NCBI GenBank assembly: GCA_934539245.1
Contig: CAKTCK010000035.1
Span: 1 to 19,545 of the forward strand
Length of the DNA: 19,545 bases
DNA from: an uncultured Faecalibacterium sp.
GTDB lineage: Bacteria > Bacillota > Clostridia > Oscillospirales > Ruminococcaceae
Direction: 5' to 3'
The notes beneath the pieces are model-generated. The model was given only the letters and a program-made list of their open reading frames with translations. It ran no database searches and was not told the origin of the DNA. Of this stretch, positions 6,731 to 14,945 are shown in pieces (the stretch's first letter is position 1; every line of letters starts with the position of its first letter). A program made the position numbers and the translations under genes.

Positions 6731-8266
6731 TCAGGTGCACTCTTTATTCCTTTTCAGGAGCTTCAGCCCGCGCCGCTTCAGCGTATCATATTCTTCGCTG
6801 CCATGATAGACCAGTACGATCACCCCTGCGAACACAGCAGTGTAAAGCAGCCCGTCCAGAATAAAAACGCCAAAGTTGCCTACCGGGAACCGCTGCACCC
6901 AGAGCACCGCTGCCGCCGAGACCGCTGCCGTAAGCAGCAGCCGCTTCAGATACTCTGCAAAATAGACCCGATATTTCTGCTGCCAACCCTCCCGAACGCC
7001 GTATTTTAAAAAGATATACGGCTCTATCCAAGTACAGGTGCATAGCGTGCTGATGATGGTGCCCCCGATAATGCCGGTCACACCAAACCGCTGCACCAGC
7101 GCAAGCGAGACCACCAGATTGATGATAGATTCTGCCACAGCCTTATAGCGGTCGTTCCAGAACAGCCCCATGACCTCCCGGAACAACAGGTTCGTCTGCC
7201 GCATCCGCGTGATGTAAAATTCCGTCACGATAATCGTCACGGTCATCATCGGGAAGCAGTATTCCCCGCCAAACAGCAGGGTGATCAGCGGGTTGAACAG
7301 CATCATTAGCCCGCCGGTCAGATAGGCGGACAGCACAAAAAAGAGAAAATCCATCTCTTTATACACCTGATACAGCCGGTCAGAGTTTTCCAGCGCCGCA
7401 AAATTGCCCACGCTGCCGGAAAAAGCCGTAACGACCTTGGTCATCAGGTTGTTCAATGCATTGATCACCAGCCGGTAATTGGAATAAAGTCCCACCGTTG
7501 TCAGCCCAATAAAGGAGGACATCAGCAGGCTGTCCGTGTTGCGCACGATGACGATCGCCAGCTTGTGCATACTCATGGCGCCGATGTTTTTCAGGATGCC
7601 GTTGCGTTCCTCCCTGTCCGGCAGTTCCCGGCATTCTTTCAGGTACGGAAACTCTTTATCCACCCTGAGGGAAACCATAATGTTTGGCAAAAACTGCACC
7701 ACCTGCTGAACCACCAGATACAGGATAAAGTTGCCTGTCAGCAGCAGCACCATGATCTGCAAAACCGTTTTTATGCACTCGCACACCATGTTCCACCCAG
7801 CCCGGATATACCCCTTCTGGTAGGCCTGATAGATAGAACTCTTATAGTTCAGCAGGTAGGAGCTTGCTGAACCGAGCACATATATCATGTAGATCAGGGT
7901 GATATGCTCAATGCCCTCGCCGCCTTTGATGAGATGGGGCAGAAACGGCAGCAGCACCAGTCCAAACAGCAGCACCGAGGCTGCCACCGCCCGATACATC
8001 CACTTATACAGGTTCATCAGCCGAGCCAGTTTCTGCTCATCATCCCGGGCTGCCGGTTCGTACATACTGAACACCATAGCCGTACCAATGCCCAGTTCTG
8101 CAAAATTAAGGATACTGAGCACATCGGTAAACAGGCCGTTCACGCCCAGATAGGCAGCCGAAAGGCAGTGGATGAACACCATCCGGTTGATGAAGGACAG
8201 CAGCATCGTAAAAAACTGCCCTCCGATGTTGACCAGCATATTGATGATAGAATAGCGTGTTCTCAT
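6731..8266 (-). CDS. Polysaccharide/oligosaccharide flippase (MOP superfamily, Wzx-like)
   Basis: 511-aa integral membrane protein with about 12-14 hydrophobic helices. Members of this family flip lipid-linked sugar units across the cytoplasmic membrane for capsule, exopolysaccharide or wall glycan assembly. The N-terminal block LSAAYLGVNGLFTDVLSIL followed by FAELGIGTAMVFSMYEP is typical of Firmicutes polysaccharide-transport proteins. It ends in a basic tail (LKRRGLKLLKRNKE). The ATG at 8266 begins the first hydrophobic stretch; an upstream extension would overlap the glycosyltransferase and looks non-coding. The ribosome site is weak (AAGAG-rich), 19 bp after the glycosyltransferase stop, suggesting coupling. 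Substrate unknown. Confidence 0.88.
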   Translation of the reverse strand: MRTRYSIINMLVNIGGQFFTMLLSFINRMVFIHCLSAAYLGVNGLFTDVLSILNFAELGIGTAMVFSMYEPAARDDEQKLARLMNLYKWMYRAVAASVLLFGLVLLPFLPHLIKGGEGIEHITLIYMIYVLGSASSYLLNYKSSIYQAYQKGYIRAGWNMVCECIKTVLQIMVLLLTGNFILYLVVQQVVQFLPNIMVSLRVDKEFPYLKECRELPDREERNGILKNIGAMSMHKLAIVIVRNTDSLLMSSFIGLTTVGLYSNYRLVINALNNLMTKVVTAFSGSVGNFAALENSDRLYQVYKEMDFLFFVLSAYLTGGLMMLFNPLITLLFGGEYCFPMMTVTIIVTEFYITRMRQTNLLFREVMGLFWNDRYKAVAESIINLVVSLALVQRFGVTGIIGGTIISTLCTCTWIEPYIFLKYGVREGWQQKYRVYFAEYLKRLLLTAAVSAAAVLWVQRFPVGNFGVFILDGLLYTAVFAGVIVLVYHGSEEYDTLKRRGLKLLKRNKECT

Positions 8267-8285
8267 GTGTTTTTTCTCTTTCTCT

Positions 8286-9275
8286 TCAGCCCTTGAGCTT
8301 CCGCAGCCGACTGTATGTCTGCGGGAACTGCCACAACAGCCAGCTTTGCAGCCAAAGCCCGCCCGGGACGGCGCAGTACCGCCGGGTGCGGTTGACCACC
8401 TCAAACTGCATCCGCAGCATTTCCCGGCTGCGGGGTGCCTTGCGCAGTGCCGGAGGCAGCTGCCGGTATATCCGGCTTACGCAGCCCATGACATACTGTG
8501 CCGCATTTGCCAGCGCATCGTATGCAGCGTTTTCCACAAGACAGTCCCAGTACCGCTGTGCCGCTTCGGCAGCATCGTAATGGCGCAGCGTTTTGTTTTT
8601 TCCCATAATGCTGCCGCTGCGCTGCACATAATAATACAGTACCTTTGGTACCACCACAGCTTTTTGGATCTGCAAACACACCTCCGGGATCAAGAACAGA
8701 TCCTCGTTCAGCTTTTCCTCCGGGTAGCGCAGCTGCGCAAAAATGGCACGGCGGTACAGCTTGTTCCACGCAAGCTGTACCATCAGACCAGACGCCTTTT
8801 TCAGCAGCTCCTGCCGGGTCAACTCTACTCCGGAAAGGCTGACGTGCATTTGAGGGCAGGGTGCGCCTGTCTCGTCCACCTCGGCGTAATCGCACAGGGC
8901 AAGATCCGCCCCGGTGCTTTGCACGGCATGGTACAGCGCTTCATACATTTCCGGTGCAATGTAGTCATCCGAATCCACAAAGCCGATCCATACGCCCCTT
9001 GCTGCGTCCAGTCCGGCATTGCGGGCGGCAGAAAGCCCGCCGTTTTTCTGGTGGAGCACCCGGATGCGGGCATCCTTCGCAGCGGCGGCATCGCACAGCG
9101 CAGGGCAATTGTCCGGCGAGCCGTCCTCCACAAGGATCAGCTCGAAATCTGTAAAAGTCTGTGCCAGAATGGAATCAATACATTTGGGCAAATAGTTTTC
9201 CACCTTGTACACCGGCACGATGATGCTGAGCAGCGGTGCTTTTTTCCCTTCTGGCGCTCGTTCTCTGTTGTTCAC
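8286..9275 (-). CDS. Family 2 (GT-A) glycosyltransferase
   Basis: 329 aa. The GT-A fold opens with LSIIVPVYKVENYLPKCIDSI (split here as LSIIVPVYK at 16-24, then VENYLPKCIDSI), then VEDGSPDNC (49-57), GGLSAARNAGLDAARG (79-94) and the metal-binding DxD as FVDSDDY (99-105). Enzymes of this class transfer a sugar from a nucleotide donor to a membrane-bound acceptor. It starts with GTG overlapping the upstream stop (GTGA), with GGAGG 7 nt ahead inside the end of the previous gene, so it is tightly coupled to the methionine/folate enzyme. The flippase follows, implying joint work on a surface glycan. Donor and acceptor cannot be told from the sequence. Confidence 0.9.
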   Translation of the reverse strand: MNNRERAPEGKKAPLLSIIVPVYKVENYLPKCIDSILAQTFTDFELILVEDGSPDNCPALCDAAAAKDARIRVLHQKNGGLSAARNAGLDAARGVWIGFVDSDDYIAPEMYEALYHAVQSTGADLALCDYAEVDETGAPCPQMHVSLSGVELTRQELLKKASGLMVQLAWNKLYRRAIFAQLRYPEEKLNEDLFLIPEVCLQIQKAVVVPKVLYYYVQRSGSIMGKNKTLRHYDAAEAAQRYWDCLVENAAYDALANAAQYVMGCVSRIYRQLPPALRKAPRSREMLRMQFEVVNRTRRYCAVPGGLWLQSWLLWQFPQTYSRLRKLKG

Positions 9276-11056
9276 TCCATCACCTCCGTGCGCAGGCGGG
9301 CAATGAGCCGCTCCATCAGCGCCACCCGGTTGAAGGGAGTCATCAGGTAAAAGCCGTCCGCATAGGGTGCAGCCGCCTTGGCAGCCTGCACCGAGATTTC
9401 CAAGCCCAGCTCCTCGCCTGCGGCGCGGTCCAGCCCTTCAAACTTCTGGATGATGGCCTCGTCCACATGGATGCCGTTGACCTCGTTTTCCATAAAGATG
9501 GCGTTGCGCTGGCTGACCACCGGCAGGATGCCTGCCAGAATCTTCGCCCGTTCGCCCAGCGTCTCCCGGGCTTTTTTCAGGTTTTCCACCGCCTGTGCCG
9601 ACAGCACCGGCTGGGTAAGGAAGCCGCTCATGCCGTTTTCCAGCTTTTCTGCGGCGCGGCGCAGCTCCACCTCAAAATTGCGGGCGTTCAGGTTCAGCGC
9701 TCCGAACACCGTGATGGGGCTGGGCATCTCCCGCCCTTCCCCGGCCAGCGAGACGATATACTGCGCCAGCTTGCGGGAGTTGAACTGGTACACATTTTTC
9801 ACCTCGTCCCGCTCAGCGGTGGGGATGGGGTCGCCGGTAATGGCCAGCACTTCCCGCACGCCCTCGGCGTACAGTCCCAGCAGCAGCGCTTTGGTAGCGT
9901 TCAGGTTGCGATCACGGCAGGTCATGTGGGGCAGCACGTTCATGCCCAGTTCCCGGTGCACCCGGCAGGCCACCAGCGAGGAATCCATCCGCGCCCGGGC
10001 AATGGGGCAGTCTGCAACGGTCAGCAGATCCGCACCGGCGGCCTGCAAGCGGCGGGCACCCTCGAGATACGCGGTCAGGTCGGCGTCCTTGGGGGAGTCC
10101 AGCTCCACCGCGATGACCCGCTGCCCGGCGCGCAGCTTGCGCAGAAAGGCGTCGTCCGTTTCCACCGCAAGTTTTGCCGCTGCAGCGGGCTTTGCCGCCG
10201 GGGCGGCAGGCAGCGTTTCCGGCAGAGCATCCAGTGCGGTGCGCAGGGCGGCAATGTGCTGCGGCGTTGTGCCGCAGCAGCCGCCCAGAATGCGCACGCC
10301 CTCGGTGGCAAGGCGGCTCAGTTCCCGGGCAAAATATTCCGGCTTGCCCTGATAGCGCACCTGTGCCCGCGCCACCACCGGGTAGCCCGCATTGGGCATG
10401 ACCGAAAGCGGCAGCCCTGCATCCCCCAGCTGCTGCACCAGTGCCCGCATTGCGCCCGGGGCAGACACGCAGTTCAGACCCACAGCATCCACCACGCCGC
10501 TCTGCGCCACGCGGCGCACCAGCTCTGCACAATAGCGGCCCTCGCGGGTGTAGCCGTCCGGCAGCACCGCAAAGGAAACCAGCACAAAGGCCTCCGGCAC
10601 GGTCTGCTTCAGCGCACGAATCGCTTCCAGCACACCGTCCTCGGTGCTCAGAGTCTCAAACAGAAAGTTTCGTGCGCCCAGCAGTGCAAAGCGCTTTGCT
10701 ACGGCAAGATACACCTGCTCTGCCGGGAGGTTTTCAGTATCCGGCGCAGGGCCAAGGTCGGCAAACACCGCCGCGCCGGTCTCCCCGGCGGCCTTTGCTG
10801 CCAGCTGCCAGCCTGCATCTGCCAGCTGCTCCCAGCCGGGCTGCTGTGCCGCCGCCAGACGCGGCAGGCTGAAGGTATTGGTCTTGATGGCGTCCGCTCC
10901 AGCGGCAAGATACGCCCGGTGCACCGCCAGAATGCCCTCGGGGTCGGTCAGGTTTGCCTGCTCGCACTCCTGCCCCGGTTTTGCTTTATAATAGGTACCC
11001 ATGCCGCCATCGAACAGCAGCGGCCGCTGGGTCAACAGATTGCGCACATCTAACAT
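9272..11056 (-). CDS. Bifunctional homocysteine S-methyltransferase / 5,10-methylene-THF reductase
   Basis: 594 aa, close to the size of B. subtilis YitJ. Residues 1-275 form the homocysteine methyltransferase domain: LLFDGGMGT (13-21), zinc ligand Cys196 (GLNC) and the pair Cys260/Cys261 (GGCCGTTPQH). An Ala/Pro-rich linker (about 279-298) joins it to a MetF-like reductase domain from about 305: VELDSPKD, RMDSS, LPHMTCRDRN, AITGDP and FGALNLNA. It should make methyl-THF and methylate homocysteine to methionine in the cytoplasm. The ATG at 11056 follows an AAGGA site. First gene of an operon with a glycosyltransferase and flippase, an odd pairing. No SAM riboswitch is recognisable in the short leader. 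Confidence 0.93.
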   Translation of the reverse strand: MLDVRNLLTQRPLLFDGGMGTYYKAKPGQECEQANLTDPEGILAVHRAYLAAGADAIKTNTFSLPRLAAAQQPGWEQLADAGWQLAAKAAGETGAAVFADLGPAPDTENLPAEQVYLAVAKRFALLGARNFLFETLSTEDGVLEAIRALKQTVPEAFVLVSFAVLPDGYTREGRYCAELVRRVAQSGVVDAVGLNCVSAPGAMRALVQQLGDAGLPLSVMPNAGYPVVARAQVRYQGKPEYFARELSRLATEGVRILGGCCGTTPQHIAALRTALDALPETLPAAPAAKPAAAAKLAVETDDAFLRKLRAGQRVIAVELDSPKDADLTAYLEGARRLQAAGADLLTVADCPIARARMDSSLVACRVHRELGMNVLPHMTCRDRNLNATKALLLGLYAEGVREVLAITGDPIPTAERDEVKNVYQFNSRKLAQYIVSLAGEGREMPSPITVFGALNLNARNFEVELRRAAEKLENGMSGFLTQPVLSAQAVENLKKARETLGERAKILAGILPVVSQRNAIFMENEVNGIHVDEAIIQKFEGLDRAAGEELGLEISVQAAKAAAPYADGFYLMTPFNRVALMERLIARLRTEVME

Positions 11057-11093
11057 CGGTACTTTTCCTTCCCTATAAAAGATTTCATCTTTC

Positions 11094-11122
11094 AGTTTAT
11101 CCTAGTTCACCCATCCGGTCAA
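11094..11122 (-). promoter_or_regulatory. Sigma-A promoter of the methyltransferase/reductase operon
   Basis: TTGACC (11122-11117), 17-nt spacer, TAAACT (11099-11094) on the minus strand. The predicted leader is only about 30 nt, too short for a riboswitch. Confidence 0.7.
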
Positions 11123-11141
11123 GCGGTTTTCTTGATTTCGC

Positions 11142-11170
11142 TTGCGGCGCGGCTATTTTTGTGCTATCTT
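11142..11170 (+). promoter_or_regulatory. Candidate promoter of the GNAT-hflX pair
   Basis: TTGCGG (11142-11147), 17-nt spacer, TATCTT (11165-11170) on the plus strand, back to back with the minus-strand promoter. A second possible combination is TTGATT (11132) with TATTTT (11154). Moderate match only. Confidence 0.5.
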
Positions 11171-11205
11171 AGGAATAACTTTTGAGAAAAGGGAGAGGAT
11201 GGATC

Positions 11206-11814
11206 ATGCGCCACACCGGCACACCTGAACTGGAGACCGATCGTCTGCTGCTGCGCCGTCTGCTGCCGCAGGATGCCCCGCAGATGTACGCAAACTGGGC
11301 AAGCGACCCGGCTGTAACCCGGTTTTTGCGCTGGGAGCCGCACAAAAGCCCTGCCGAGACCCGGGAACTGCTTTCGGTGTGGGCAGAGCTGTATCCGAAC
11401 CCGGACTATTATCAGTGGGCTCTGGTGGAAAAAGCCACCGGGCAAGTGTTCGGCTCTATCTCCGTATACAACGCCCTGCTGGGCGAGCCGCAGCAAAAGG
11501 CCAAGTGGCCGGGGTTAGACCTCTCCGGCGGCATCTGGGAGCCGGGCTACTGCATTGGGCAAAAGTGGTGGGGCAAGGGTCTTACCACTGAAGCACTGCA
11601 AGCTGTGGTGGATTTCTGGTTCCATCAGGTGGGCGGTGCCTTCCTCACCTGCTGCCATGCGGTGCAGAACCCCGCCAGCGGCCGGGTGATGGAAAAGACA
11701 GGCTTTGTGTACCACCACAACGACGTTTACCACAAATTTGACGGCACGCCGGTGGAATGCCGGTGCTATCTGCTGACAAAAGAACGCTACGATAACAGAA
11801 AGGACTTACTTTGA
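11206..11814 (+). CDS. GNAT family N-acetyltransferase (RimJ/RimL-like)
   Basis: 202 aa. It begins with ELETDRLLLRRLLPQDA (9-25), the usual opening of RimJ/RimL-type acetyltransferases. The acetyl-CoA-binding motif A follows as PGYCIGQKWWGKGLTTEAL (113-131), and NPASGRVMEKTGF marks motif B. Such enzymes acetylate amino groups of ribosomal proteins, other proteins or small molecules; the target here is unknown. The ATG at 11206 is preceded by GGGAGAGG 7 nt away, better than the in-frame start 24 bp upstream. Its stop overlaps the TTG start of hflX, so the two are co-translated. Confidence 0.88.
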   Translation: MRHTGTPELETDRLLLRRLLPQDAPQMYANWASDPAVTRFLRWEPHKSPAETRELLSVWAELYPNPDYYQWALVEKATGQVFGSISVYNALLGEPQQKAKWPGLDLSGGIWEPGYCIGQKWWGKGLTTEALQAVVDFWFHQVGGAFLTCCHAVQNPASGRVMEKTGFVYHHNDVYHKFDGTPVECRCYLLTKERYDNRKDLL

Positions 11815-13076
11815 GCGAGCTTTATGATATTCTGACCGAGACCCCTCCCACAAAGGTAGTGCTGCTGGCACTGGATCAGGGGCTGTGGGACTGCGAGCGC
11901 AGTCTGGCAGAGCTTTCTGCCCTGTGCGAGGCCAACCATATGGAGGCCGTGGCGCAGATCACCCAGAAGCGCCAGACCCCGGAGACCGGCATCGTGCTGG
12001 GCAGCGGCAAGCTGGAGGAGGCCTCCCTTGCCGCCCAGACGCTGGGCGCAGAATGCGCCGTGTTTGACGGCGAGCTGACCGGCAGCCAGATCCGCAACAT
12101 CTCCAACGCGCTGGGCGGGCTGGAGGTCATCGACCGCACCATGCTGATTTTGGAAATTTTCCGCAGCCGCGCCGTGACCAACGAAGGCAAATTGCAGACC
12201 GAGCTGGCGCTGCTGCGCTACCGTCTGCCCCGCCTGCAGGGCATGGGAGAGGCGCTGAGCCGTCAGGGCGGTGGCGGCGGCGGCGGCGGCGGTGCCCGCC
12301 GCGGTGCCGGTGAGACCAAGCTGGAGCTGGACCGCCGCCATGTGCACGCCCGCATTGATGCGCTGGCCGAAAAGCTGGCCGAGATGGAAAAGCGCCGTGG
12401 CGAGAGCCGCAAGGCCCGCGCCAAGACCGGCATGCCGGTGGTAAGCCTTGTGGGCTACACTAACGTGGGCAAATCCAGCCTGATGAACGCCCTGTGCGGT
12501 CCCAGCGTAGCCGAAGCCGATATGCTGTTTGCCACACTGGACCCCACTAGCCGCAAGCTAGTGCTGCCCAGCGGCATGGCGGTGCTGCTGGTGGATACGG
12601 TAGGCTTTGTGTCCCGCCTGCCCCACAATCTGGTGGAAGCGTTCAAGTCCACCTTGGAGGAAGCCGCATGGTCGGATGTGATCATCCGGGTGGCAGATGC
12701 CGGGGACGAGCAGCGCGAGGAACAGCTCACCGTCACCGACGAGGTACTGGATGGGCTGGACTGCGCCGACATTCCCCGCCTGACCGTCTACAACAAGTGC
12801 GATAAGCCCAACACCCTGAGCTTTGACCCCGACATCCTGTTGACAAGCGCCAAGACCGGCTACGGGCTGGACAAGCTGCTGCAAAAGCTGGACGAGATGC
12901 TCAGCGACCGGGTGCACACCATCCGGGTGCTGCTGCCCTACGACAAGCTTGGCCTTGCCGCCCCCATGCGGGAGCGCGGCAGCGTACAGGTGGAGGAATA
13001 CCGGGAGGACGGGCTGTATCTGGAGGGCATCGTCAAGACCGAGGATCTGCACTGCTTTGAGGGCTATCTGGTCTAA
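11811..13076 (+). CDS. hflX: Ribosome-associated GTPase HflX
   Basis: 421 aa. HflX binds the 50S subunit and splits stalled or hibernating 70S ribosomes. In order: N-terminal HflX domain with TGIVLGSGKLEE (59-70), a coiled-coil region after GETKLELDRR (167-176), and a Ras-like GTPase with G1 GYTNVGKSS (215-223), G3 DTVGF (262-266) and G4 NKCD (328-331). The start is TTG overlapping the previous stop (TTGA), with AAGGA 5 nt upstream; no ATG is available nearby. The glycine loop that is normally GGGGIGTRGPGET is nine straight glycines (153-161) followed by ARRGAGET, encoded by a GGC-type triplet run. A strong terminator follows. Confidence 0.95.
   Translation: MSELYDILTETPPTKVVLLALDQGLWDCERSLAELSALCEANHMEAVAQITQKRQTPETGIVLGSGKLEEASLAAQTLGAECAVFDGELTGSQIRNISNALGGLEVIDRTMLILEIFRSRAVTNEGKLQTELALLRYRLPRLQGMGEALSRQGGGGGGGGGARRGAGETKLELDRRHVHARIDALAEKLAEMEKRRGESRKARAKTGMPVVSLVGYTNVGKSSLMNALCGPSVAEADMLFATLDPTSRKLVLPSGMAVLLVDTVGFVSRLPHNLVEAFKSTLEEAAWSDVIIRVADAGDEQREEQLTVTDEVLDGLDCADIPRLTVYNKCDKPNTLSFDPDILLTSAKTGYGLDKLLQKLDEMLSDRVHTIRVLLPYDKLGLAAPMRERGSVQVEEYREDGLYLEGIVKTEDLHCFEGYLV
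12267..12293 (+). repeat. GGC trinucleotide run in hflX (nine Gly codons)
   Basis: Nine consecutive glycine codons, seven GGC and two GGT, with six GGC uninterrupted at 12273-12290. It lies in the glycine-rich linker between the HflX domain and the coiled coil, where a change of whole codons would be tolerated. Confidence 0.85.
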
Positions 13077-13106
13077 ACGGCAGGCAACTGCAAATCATCT
13101 CACGTT

Positions 13107-13150
13107 AAAACAGGCGGCCGTGCAAAGTACTGCACAGCCGCCTGTTTTTT
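13107..13150. terminator. Bidirectional terminator between hflX and trkH
   Basis: The inverted repeat ACAGGCGGC...GCCGCCTGT, extended by GTGCA/TGCAC after one mismatch, has loop AAGTAC, T6 on the plus side and T4 on the minus side. It lies between two convergent genes and serves both. Confidence 0.92.
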
Positions 13151-13153
13151 CCT

Positions 13154-14551
13154 TTAACCTACGTTGATATGCCCCACCGGCATGATCTTGCGCTTGTTGT
13201 CGTCCGGTTTGGCGGTCAGGCTCATGGCAAAGGCCACCGGGCCCACACGCCCCATGAACATGACCAGCATATATAGGATCTTTGCCCCGTTATTCAGCTG
13301 GCTGGTCACGCCTACGGAAAGTCCCACCGTGCCAAAGGCCGAGCAGGACTCGAAGATGGCATCCACCACCGACACTGCGTCCGAGGTGTTATAGTACACC
13401 ACGATAGCCGAGCCGATTGCTGCCGCCGCGCCCAGCACGATAATGGTCAGGGCACGGTAGACCGTCTTGGACTCGATATGATGGTCAGCGATCACACAAT
13501 CGTCGCGCCCCTGCGCCACACTTCGGATGGTCAGGATGATGACCGCGAAGGTCGTCACCTTCACACCGCCGCCGGTAGAGCCGGGCGCTGCACCGATGAA
13601 TTGCAGCACGCTCATAAGCAACTTGCTCAGGGTGCCGCAGGAGGCCAAGTCCACTGTGTTCATGCCAGCGGTACGGGTGGAAACCGACTGGAACAGCGAA
13701 GCCATCACCTTGCCGGGCACCGACAGCTCCCCCATCGTGGCGGGGTTATTCCACTCCATCAGTCCCAGCCCCAGCGCACCACCCAGCCACAAAATCAGCG
13801 AGAAGGACAGCACCACCTTGGCGTGCAGGGACAGGCGGCGTTTTTTGTACCACTGGCACAGCTCCACCCAGACCATAAAGCCCAGACCGCCGGAGATGAT
13901 CATGAACATGATCACCGCCTGCACATAATAGTTGTTAACATAGGGCACCAGCGAGGAATACGCCCCGAACCGCCCGAACAGGTCAAAGCCTGCATTACAG
14001 AACGCCGAAATGGCGGTGAATACGCTGATCCACACGCCCTCCAGCCCGAACTGCGGCACAAAGGCAAACAGCAGCAGCAGAATGCCGATGCCTTCAAACA
14101 TCGCTGCCAGCCCTACAACGATTTTCAGCACGCTTTTGGCCTGATCGTAGCCATCTGCCGAGACGCTCTCGCCCAGCAATCGCAGATCCCGGAAACCCAT
14201 GCGCCGGCGCATGGCCAGCGCAAAAAAGCTGGTAAGGGTAACAAGGCCAAGGCCGCCCACCTGAATGAGCAGCAGCACCACCGCCTGCCCGAACCAAGTG
14301 AACTGCGACCATGTATCCCGCACCACCAGACCGGTGACGCAGGTGGCGCTGGTAGCTGTGAACATAGCGTCGAGCACATCCAGCCGTCCGTGCCTGCTGG
14401 CAATGGGCAGGGAGAGCAGCAGAGTGCCCAGCGCGATCACAATGATAAAGCTGACACAGATGATCTGGGTCGGGGTACTCAGTCCAAGTTTTCTCCACCG
14501 GAGCGACCTCTGATGCCGCAGCTTTTTGCGGATATTCTTCATTTTTTCCAT
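13154..14551 (-). CDS. TrkH/KtrB-type potassium uptake membrane subunit
   Basis: 465 aa, integral membrane protein of the Trk/Ktr/HKT superfamily that forms the K+ (often Na+-coupled) pore. Four pore-loop repeats can be seen: TSATCVTGL, SAFCNAGF, STRTAGMN and SAFGTVGLS, each with the key glycine of the selectivity filter. GAAPGSTGGGVK before repeat 4 is also typical. The ATG at 14551 is chosen because GGGAGG lies 6 nt upstream; longer forms beginning at 14572 or 14587 have no such site. The regulatory KtrA/TrkA (RCK) partner is not adjacent and must be elsewhere. The gene has its own promoter and ends at the shared terminator. Confidence 0.93.
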   Translation of the reverse strand: MEKMKNIRKKLRHQRSLRWRKLGLSTPTQIICVSFIIVIALGTLLLSLPIASRHGRLDVLDAMFTATSATCVTGLVVRDTWSQFTWFGQAVVLLLIQVGGLGLVTLTSFFALAMRRRMGFRDLRLLGESVSADGYDQAKSVLKIVVGLAAMFEGIGILLLLFAFVPQFGLEGVWISVFTAISAFCNAGFDLFGRFGAYSSLVPYVNNYYVQAVIMFMIISGGLGFMVWVELCQWYKKRRLSLHAKVVLSFSLILWLGGALGLGLMEWNNPATMGELSVPGKVMASLFQSVSTRTAGMNTVDLASCGTLSKLLMSVLQFIGAAPGSTGGGVKVTTFAVIILTIRSVAQGRDDCVIADHHIESKTVYRALTIIVLGAAAAIGSAIVVYYNTSDAVSVVDAIFESCSAFGTVGLSVGVTSQLNNGAKILYMLVMFMGRVGPVAFAMSLTAKPDDNKRKIMPVGHINVG

Positions 14552-14595
14552 AGCATCCTCCCTGCGCAGCATACAGCCGCCGTGCATTCCTTTAT

Positions 14596-14624
14596 AGCAT
14601 ACACCATTTTGCCCGCAGGTTCAA
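14596..14624 (-). promoter_or_regulatory. Sigma-A promoter of trkH
   Basis: TTGAAC (14624-14619), 17-nt spacer, TATGCT (14601-14596) on the minus strand, about 45 bp before the start codon. Confidence 0.65.
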
Positions 14625-14651
14625 CTTGATTTTATAGCCCGGTTGCGGTAT

Positions 14652-14691
14652 TATAATATGGTACTGTGTTTTGGGGCGCTTTTCTGCGCCC
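14652..14691 (+). promoter_or_regulatory. Promoter -10 and leader hairpin of the truncated tRNA-Arg gene
   Basis: A consensus TATAAT lies at 14652-14657 on the plus strand, with only a weak -35 at the proper distance. A hairpin GGGCGC/GCGCCC (14674-14691, 6-nt loop) follows in the leader, without a T run. This is divergent from the trkH promoter. Confidence 0.5.
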
Positions 14692-14708
14692 TAAGGATGC
14701 AGGCTCGT

Positions 14709-14748
14709 GTCTCCGTAGCTCAGCTGGATAGAGCGTCCGCCTCCTAAG
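14709..14748 (+). pseudogene. Truncated tRNA-Arg(CCU), 5' 40 nt only
   Basis: The sequence matches the first half of a tRNA: acceptor strand GTCTCCG (14709-14715), TA, D arm GCTC/GAGC with loop AGCTGGATA, G26, anticodon stem strand TCCGC and loop CTCCTAA with anticodon CCT (14743-14745). After G14748 the expected GCGGA stem strand, T arm and acceptor 3' strand are absent and unrelated sequence follows. The break falls one base past the anticodon loop. This is a typical crossover location for tyrosine-recombinase elements, so it is probably the host half of a split tRNA gene (attL side). Confidence 0.85.
14738..14748 (+). other. Candidate attL core (11-bp direct repeat copy 1)
   Basis: CGCCTCCTAAG covers the anticodon loop at the exact break in the tRNA. 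An identical copy is inside the complete tRNA at 14975-14985. Proposed as the attachment core, by inference from its position. Confidence 0.45.
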
Positions 14749-14945
14749 AATTCGGTCAACCTGATACCTTGGGTGCAGAAGTGATTGCTCTAATCAAAAG
14801 CAAGACCGGGGATCGAGATTTTCTCAGCAAATTTTGATGCAACAAGTTTAACACTGTTCCGGTTGCAATGCAGTTGGTCACTTCGTTGTGAAAAGCATTC
14901 CACACAAGGCACCACAAAGCCAAAAATTAACGATAATACATATAT
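14749..14945 (+). other. Segment between tRNA fragment and intact tRNA (left end of the mobile element?)
   Basis: 197 bp with no complete gene. From 14748 a frame on the plus strand stays open for 30 codons to TGA at 14836-14838 and reads like a protein C-terminus (…AEVIALIKSKTGDRDFL…), with no start codon. I do not recognise it. The rest is A+T-rich, with a possible -10 (GATAAT) shortly before the next tRNA. Confidence 0.4.

Noticed and set aside
9236..11053. A 605-codon open frame on the plus strand
   Set aside because: Antisense to the methyltransferase/reductase gene, whose domains and start signals are clear; no family signature in the antisense product.
11057..11093. SAM or other methionine riboswitch before the methyltransferase/reductase gene
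   Set aside because: The predicted leader is about 30 nt, with no stems or conserved riboswitch core.
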